From NCBI GenBank assembly GCA_027619225.1, contig JAQCFW010000007.1:1-64000 (forward strand): a stretch of DNA of 64,000 nucleotides, in the 5' to 3' direction. Position numbers and translations under genes: made by a program. The notes under the pieces were generated by a model, which ran no database searches, had not been told where the DNA came from, and saw nothing but the letters and a program-made list of their open reading frames with translations. The DNA comes from Bacteroidota bacterium. Lineage in GTDB: Bacteria > Bacteroidota > Bacteroidia > Flavobacteriales_D > Sanyastnellaceae. The number at the start of each line of letters is the position of its first letter. Positions within the stretch are counted from its first letter, which is position 1. Below are positions 59,711 through 64,000 of this stretch, in pieces.

Positions 59711-60700
59711 ATGTCAAAAAAGCGTATAGCAATCAATGGTTTCGGGCGAATTGGTCGTATGTCATTTAGAATACTAGAAGAAAGAAATGATGTGGAGGTT
59801 GTAGGGATTAATGATTTAACGGATGTTAAAACCCTAGCTCACCTGCTTAGGTTCGATAGCGTTCATGGTAAGTTTAGTGGTGAAGTTGAAGTAGTCAATG
59901 GAGATCTTCAAGTTAATGGTAGAATGATTAAGGTTTCCGCTGAAAGGAATCCTTTAAACCTCCCTTGGGAAGAAATCAGAGTGGATACAGTTATTGAGTC
60001 AACGGGAGTATTTGTAACGAAAGAAAAATCGATGGCCCATATACAAGCCGGCGCGAAAAAGGTGGTGATAAGCGCCCCAGCTTCGGGTGACTTGAAAACA
60101 ATAGTGCTGGGCGTTAATGATCATATTGTTGAGGATTCAGATGTTATCATTAGTTCTGCTTCTTGTACTACAAATTGCCTAGCGCCGATGGTGAAAGTTT
60201 TAGATGATAATTTTGGGATAGAAAGAGGTTTTATAACAACAGTCCATTCTTATACATCAGACCAAAGATTACAGGACTCTCCACATTCAGACCTCAGAAG
60301 GTCCCGTGCAGCAGCGGTGAATATGATTCCTACTTCAACTGGAGCTGCAGCTGCTGTTGGTCTTGTGTTGCCAAAACTGGCAGGTAAATTAGACGGGGTA
60401 GCGGTTCGCGTTCCGACGCCGACGGGTTCTATCACAGATCTTACAGCTGTTCTTAAACAGGATGTGACAGTAGAACAGGTGAATGAAGCGATGAGAGCAG
60501 CTTCTCTTGGAGCCATGAAAGGCATACTCTGTTACAGTGAAGATCCTTTAGTTAGTTCGGATATTGTTGGCGATCCTCACAGTTGTATTTTTGATTCTGA
60601 TTTAACAAGGGCATCCAAGAATGTAGTTAAACTATTTGGTTGGTACGATAATGAAGCTGGTTACGCGAATAGAGTTGTGGATTTAGTAAGCCGGATATAA
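59711..60700 (+). CDS. gapA: Glyceraldehyde-3-phosphate dehydrogenase
   Basis: 329 residues. NAD-binding start AINGFGRIGR, the Asp of GINDLTD favouring NAD, the active site SASCTTNCLAP with the catalytic Cys, HSYTSDQRLQDSPHSDLRRSRAAA, and the C-terminal WYDNEAGYANR are all present. It oxidises glyceraldehyde-3-phosphate to 1,3-bisphosphoglycerate in glycolysis. It lies 17 bases after pfkA and 10 before the kinase gene. Another chromosomal gap may exist outside the window, this copy being dedicated to sugar induction. Confidence 0.96.
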   Translation: MSKKRIAINGFGRIGRMSFRILEERNDVEVVGINDLTDVKTLAHLLRFDSVHGKFSGEVEVVNGDLQVNGRMIKVSAERNPLNLPWEEIRVDTVIESTGVFVTKEKSMAHIQAGAKKVVISAPASGDLKTIVLGVNDHIVEDSDVIISSASCTTNCLAPMVKVLDDNFGIERGFITTVHSYTSDQRLQDSPHSDLRRSRAAAVNMIPTSTGAAAAVGLVLPKLAGKLDGVAVRVPTPTGSITDLTAVLKQDVTVEQVNEAMRAASLGAMKGILCYSEDPLVSSDIVGDPHSCIFDSDLTRASKNVVKLFGWYDNEAGYANRVVDLVSRI

Positions 60701-60710
60701 TAAGACACAA

Positions 60711-61568
60711 ATGATCATATTAATTGCAGATAGTGGTTCTACAAAGAGTGATTGGCTTGCTATTGATGAAACAGGACAAGAGCTGGCTCAGTTTAGCACT
60801 ATAGGTTTAAACCCTTACTTTCATTCTTCTAATCTTGTTGAGCAAGAGCTTAGAAGCCAAATAGAAATGACGAAAATCGCCCCAAATGTAGGGAAAGTGT
60901 TTTTCTATGGTGCGGGTTCAAGTTCTGCTGAGATGTGTTCAATTATAGAAGAAGGACTTAAAGGAGTATTCAGTCATGCCGAGATTCATGTAGGTCATGA
61001 TCTTAACGGCGCAGCTTATTCAACATGGTCAGGAGAACCAGCGATTACATGCATCCTTGGTACGGGTTCAAATTCTTGTTTTTTCGATGGGACTGAAGTT
61101 TATGAAGAGGTGCCTTCACTTGCTTATATCTTAGGAGATGAAGGAAGCGGTAGTTGGTTTGGTAAACGCCTGTTGAGGGCGTTTTTATACAAGAAATTGC
61201 CTCAGAGTATACACGATGATTTCGTGAGTGAATTCGGACTGTCTTTGACAGACGTTAATAAAAGACTATATACAGAGCCGAATCCAAACGTGTTTCTTGC
61301 CAGCTTTATGAAGTTCATCTCTAAGCATAGAGATGCAAAAATCGTCAAGGCTTGGCTACAAGATGGTTTTGGATCCTTTTTAGATTCCCATGTTGCCTGC
61401 TTTGAAAATCACAAGCAAATCCCTGTTCATTTTATTGGAAGTGTTGCTTATCACTTTTCTGAGGATCTTCAACTTGCTTGTGAAAAGAGAGGGATTCAGA
61501 TGGGGAATCTGATTAAAAAACCCATTGAAGGTCTTGCAAAGTACCATGTTGAATGTATTCTTCAATGA
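60711..61568 (+). CDS. BadF/BadG/BcrA-family sugar kinase (N-acetylglucosamine kinase-like; candidate glucokinase)
   Basis: 285 residues with the ASKHA fold: phosphate-1 loop ADSGSTKSDWLAID, phosphate-2 region ILGTGSNSCFFDG, and ILGDEGSGSWFGKRLL. This matches the NAGK/BcrAD_BadFG family, which phosphorylates N-acetylglucosamine or glucosamine in known cases. Here the gene overlaps the beta-phosphoglucomutase gene (ATGA) and sits before maltose phosphorylase, which releases free glucose, so glucose phosphorylation is the likelier role by context. Substrate specificity cannot be read from the sequence. Confidence 0.85.
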   Translation: MIILIADSGSTKSDWLAIDETGQELAQFSTIGLNPYFHSSNLVEQELRSQIEMTKIAPNVGKVFFYGAGSSSAEMCSIIEEGLKGVFSHAEIHVGHDLNGAAYSTWSGEPAITCILGTGSNSCFFDGTEVYEEVPSLAYILGDEGSGSWFGKRLLRAFLYKKLPQSIHDDFVSEFGLSLTDVNKRLYTEPNPNVFLASFMKFISKHRDAKIVKAWLQDGFGSFLDSHVACFENHKQIPVHFIGSVAYHFSEDLQLACEKRGIQMGNLIKKPIEGLAKYHVECILQ

Positions 61569-62218
61569 AAATAAGCGGTTGCATTTTCGATATGGATGGT
61601 GTTATCGTAGATTCAGCGAAGCACCATTTTACTGCTTGGAAAATGTTGGCCGACGAACTCTCTATACCCTTTACACTAGATGACAATAAGCTTTTAAAAG
61701 GGCTGAGTAGAATAGATAGTCTTGAAAAAATACTTTCTTTAGGTTCATTAGAACTCAACTCTAATACGAAACTCCTACTTATGGAGAAGAAAAACTCCCT
61801 ATACCTTTACCTTGTTAGTAAGATGAGCGAATATGAAATTCTTCCAGGTGTGAAAGATCTTATTTTAGAACTCAGGCGTGAAGGTGTAGGAGTGTGCTTA
61901 GGCTCTTCAAGTAAGAATGCCACAGTAATTTTAAAAAACGTAAATCTTTTCAACCTTTTTGATGGAGTAGTTGACGGAAACAACATTACCCTATCAAAAC
62001 CTGACCCAGAAGTTTTCTTAAAAGGAGCAGAAATATTGGGGATTTCACCATCTGAGTGTGTCGTCTTCGAAGATGCCGCCTCAGGAATAGAAGCGGCGCT
62101 TTCGGGAGGATTTTTTGCATTAGGCATAGGCGATGCTTCCGAGCTAAGTAGGGCTAACTCTGTTGTAAGTGATCTTTGTGGAATGACATTAGAGAAACTA
62201 AATCAAATAACGGGATGA
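61565..62218 (+). CDS. pgmB: Beta-phosphoglucomutase
   Basis: 217 residues from the ATG at 61565, which overlaps the previous stop (ATGA); an in-frame ATG at 61553 is possible. HAD superfamily: FDMDGVIVDSAKHHF with nucleophile Asp9 and acid/base Asp11, the cap domain with LLKGLSRIDSL, LGSSSKNA, and VFEDAASGIEAA. The enzyme converts beta-glucose-1-phosphate to glucose-6-phosphate. The following gene supplies that substrate, which fixes the assignment over other HAD phosphatases. Confidence 0.93.
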   Translation: MKISGCIFDMDGVIVDSAKHHFTAWKMLADELSIPFTLDDNKLLKGLSRIDSLEKILSLGSLELNSNTKLLLMEKKNSLYLYLVSKMSEYEILPGVKDLILELRREGVGVCLGSSSKNATVILKNVNLFNLFDGVVDGNNITLSKPDPEVFLKGAEILGISPSECVVFEDAASGIEAALSGGFFALGIGDASELSRANSVVSDLCGMTLEKLNQITG

Positions 62219-64000
62219 GTTCCTCAACGACTCTTTATGATGTCGACCCTTGGAAGGTGACTGAAAAGGGGTTAGATGACACTGCAAATCGAGCCAGTGA
62301 ATCTATATTCTCGGTTGGGAATGGTCGGTTTGGCTTAAGGGCTAATTTTGAGGAGAAATATTCTGGAGATTCTTTGTCTGGACATTATGTGGGGGGGGTT
62401 TACTACCCAGATAGAACAAAAGTTGGCTGGTGGAAAAATGGTTATCCAGAAACTTTTGCTAAGGTTTTAAACTCGACCAACTGGTCTAAGATTGGTGTTG
62501 TTGTGAATGGGGTAGAGGTCGATCTATTTACTGCAAAGAATGTAATTGAATTTAAGCGCGAACTTGATATGAAGCGAGGCCTTGTAACCCGCTTATTCGA
62601 AGTTGAAGTGGTGAACGGTGTAATTATTAGAGTCACAGCGGAGAGGTTTTGCAATATGCATAGTCCCAATAGAGCTGCCATTAAATATTCAATCGAAGCT
62701 GTTCATGGTGTTGATCAAATTGTGATCTCTCCTTCCGTAGATGCTGATGTTACTAATGAAGATTCAAATTGGAATGAAGCATTTTGGAAGTTTGATCGTG
62801 CTATCATTTCAGATAAATATGAAGTAGGTTGTGTGGTCAACACAACTAAGAAAACGTGCTTCACTGTAGCTACGGCATTTGCGTGTAGCCTCGAGTTAAA
62901 TGGAGAATTGGTTGATATCGTCAATTTTGAGGCTTCTGACAAAGAAGTTTTTGCGACTTATAAAATCGGTGATGTAAAGGATGGCGACACACTTGTTTTA
63001 AAAAAATTCATAGGCATAGTAAGCTCGTTGAATCATGAGGTTGAAGGTTTGTCAGAATTGGCGTTTGCCGAATCTATTGCAGGTCGAGACCATGGATATG
63101 ATTCTGAATTTAAGGCGCATCGCTTGTGCTGGGAAAAGATTTGGAATGAAGGAGATATTGAAATAGAGGGTGATGACAAGGCTCAACAGGCTATACGTTT
63201 CAATATTTTCCATCTTAACTCCACTTACAGAGGCGATGACCCGAAATTGAACATTGGTCCCAAGGGTTTTACTGGCGAAAAGTATGGCGGCGCTACATAT
63301 TGGGATACCGAGGCGTATTGTATCCCATTTTACTTGAGCACCCATGATTCTTCAGTTGCTAGGCAGCTCCTTGTATATAGATTCAATCACCTTGAACAAG
63401 CTATTGAAAACGCTGAGAATCTTGGGTTTTCTGGCGGAGCTGCCCTTTATCCCATGGTTACTATGAATGGGGAAGAATGTCACAACGAGTGGGAAATTAC
63501 ATTCGAGGAAATTCACAGAAATGGTGCCATTGCCTTCGCCATATTTAATTATGTTAGATATACAGGTGATAAGGAGTATCTTCTTGAAATGGGCTTCGAT
63601 GTGCTGCTTGGTATCGCTCGCTTTTGGAGCCAAAGAGTTACATTTTCAGAATCACGACAAAAGTGGGTAATGCTTGGTGTAACAGGGCCTAACGAATATG
63701 AAAACAACGTAAACAACAATTGGTACACCAACTATATAGCTCGCTGGTGTATGAATTATACCCGTGAAATAGGCGAATGGATTTCTTCAGAACATCCAAG
63801 TGTGATGTCTGCTAAGAGTGAAGCTTGGGGGCTCGATTTTTCTAACGAGTCTAAACAATGGAAGGAGCGTTGCGACAATTTACATTTCCCAACTCTCAAC
63901 GGAACTCAGGTTTTTCTTCAGCAGGATGGTTTTATGGACAAGGAACAAATGATGGTGTCTGATCTTTCATCTGATCAGAGGCCTATAAACCAAACCTGGT
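62215..64000 (+). CDS. GH65 maltose phosphorylase (3' end outside the window)
   Basis: The ATG at 62215 overlaps the pgmB stop as ATGA, and the frame stays open to the right edge, giving 595 codons of an expected 750-780. GH65 motifs: NGRFGLRANFEE near residue 36, FNIFHLNSTYRGDD, NIGPKGFTGEKYGGATYWDTEAY, and NGEECHNEWEITFEEIHRNGAIAFAIF with the catalytic Glu. The WDTE and EEIHRNG segments favour maltose phosphorylase over trehalose or kojibiose phosphorylase. It phosphorolyses maltose to glucose and beta-glucose-1-phosphate, handing substrate to pgmB and the kinase. Confidence 0.93.
   Translation, partial: MSSSTTLYDVDPWKVTEKGLDDTANRASESIFSVGNGRFGLRANFEEKYSGDSLSGHYVGGVYYPDRTKVGWWKNGYPETFAKVLNSTNWSKIGVVVNGVEVDLFTAKNVIEFKRELDMKRGLVTRLFEVEVVNGVIIRVTAERFCNMHSPNRAAIKYSIEAVHGVDQIVISPSVDADVTNEDSNWNEAFWKFDRAIISDKYEVGCVVNTTKKTCFTVATAFACSLELNGELVDIVNFEASDKEVFATYKIGDVKDGDTLVLKKFIGIVSSLNHEVEGLSELAFAESIAGRDHGYDSEFKAHRLCWEKIWNEGDIEIEGDDKAQQAIRFNIFHLNSTYRGDDPKLNIGPKGFTGEKYGGATYWDTEAYCIPFYLSTHDSSVARQLLVYRFNHLEQAIENAENLGFSGGAALYPMVTMNGEECHNEWEITFEEIHRNGAIAFAIFNYVRYTGDKEYLLEMGFDVLLGIARFWSQRVTFSESRQKWVMLGVTGPNEYENNVNNNWYTNYIARWCMNYTREIGEWISSEHPSVMSAKSEAWGLDFSNESKQWKERCDNLHFPTLNGTQVFLQQDGFMDKEQMMVSDLSSDQRPINQTW

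Overview
This window looks like a chromosomal segment of a marine-type Bacteroidota, most likely order Flavobacteriales. The support is: C-terminal sorting domains of the type IX secretion system (T9SS) on five proteins; a PorT-like and a PorE-like T9SS component; a SusC/SusD pair; a two-domain LepB with an N-terminal membrane domain; a Rho with a long charged insert; a DUF3276 PUR-like protein; and TAnnTTTG-type -7 promoter elements. No rRNA, tRNA, IS element, prophage or CRISPR array was seen. Nearly all of the sequence is coding.

Layout. 1-1811: 3' part of a Cys/Asp-rich T9SS-exported repeat protein. 1930-13470: housekeeping genes (crotonase, citrate synthase, thioredoxin-like protein, POT peptide transporter, S9 dipeptidyl peptidase, FAD-linked oxidase, FabI, endonuclease III, DUF6702, NrnA-like DHH phosphatase, low-molecular-weight phosphatase). 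13640-24583: a block with dnaA, a thioesterase, a zinc-dependent phospholipase C-like protein, ComB-like phosphatase, gcvT, wbqC-like, lepB, dapB, DUF5683, parB, parA and DUF3276. dnaA and parAB lying this close suggests the replication origin is not far, but no convincing oriC was found. 24646-36427: a large PKD adhesin, DEAD-box helicase, an ECF sigma/anti-sigma/Spy-like module, lgt, mtaB, an FG-GAP/UnbV T9SS protein and a methyltransferase. 36428-36748 is non-coding and carries a long interrupted inverted repeat. 36749-43040: YigZ, PorT, DUF4199, Rho, YfcE and an OmpA/PD40 protein.

43065-64000 is the most coherent part: a starch/maltodextrin divergon. Leftward from about 58.5 kb run a NUDIX-type (NrtR/AraR-like) regulator, a secreted T9SS GH13 amylase, SusC, SusD, two accessory secreted proteins, a GH13 lipoprotein, a PQQ-type sugar dehydrogenase and a TonB receptor. 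Rightward run pfkA, gapA, a BadF/NAGK-family sugar kinase, beta-phosphoglucomutase and a GH65 maltose phosphorylase that leaves the window. Together these could take extracellular starch to maltose, then to glucose plus beta-glucose-1-phosphate, and on into glycolysis. The 213-bp region between the two arms holds AGTGT-N7-ACACT-type palindromes that are good operator candidates.

No wholly new system is obvious. The best leads are the NUDIX-controlled starch divergon with embedded glycolysis genes, the candidate glucose kinase in it, the sugar dehydrogenase/TonB receptor pair, and the inverted repeat at 36.5 kb.
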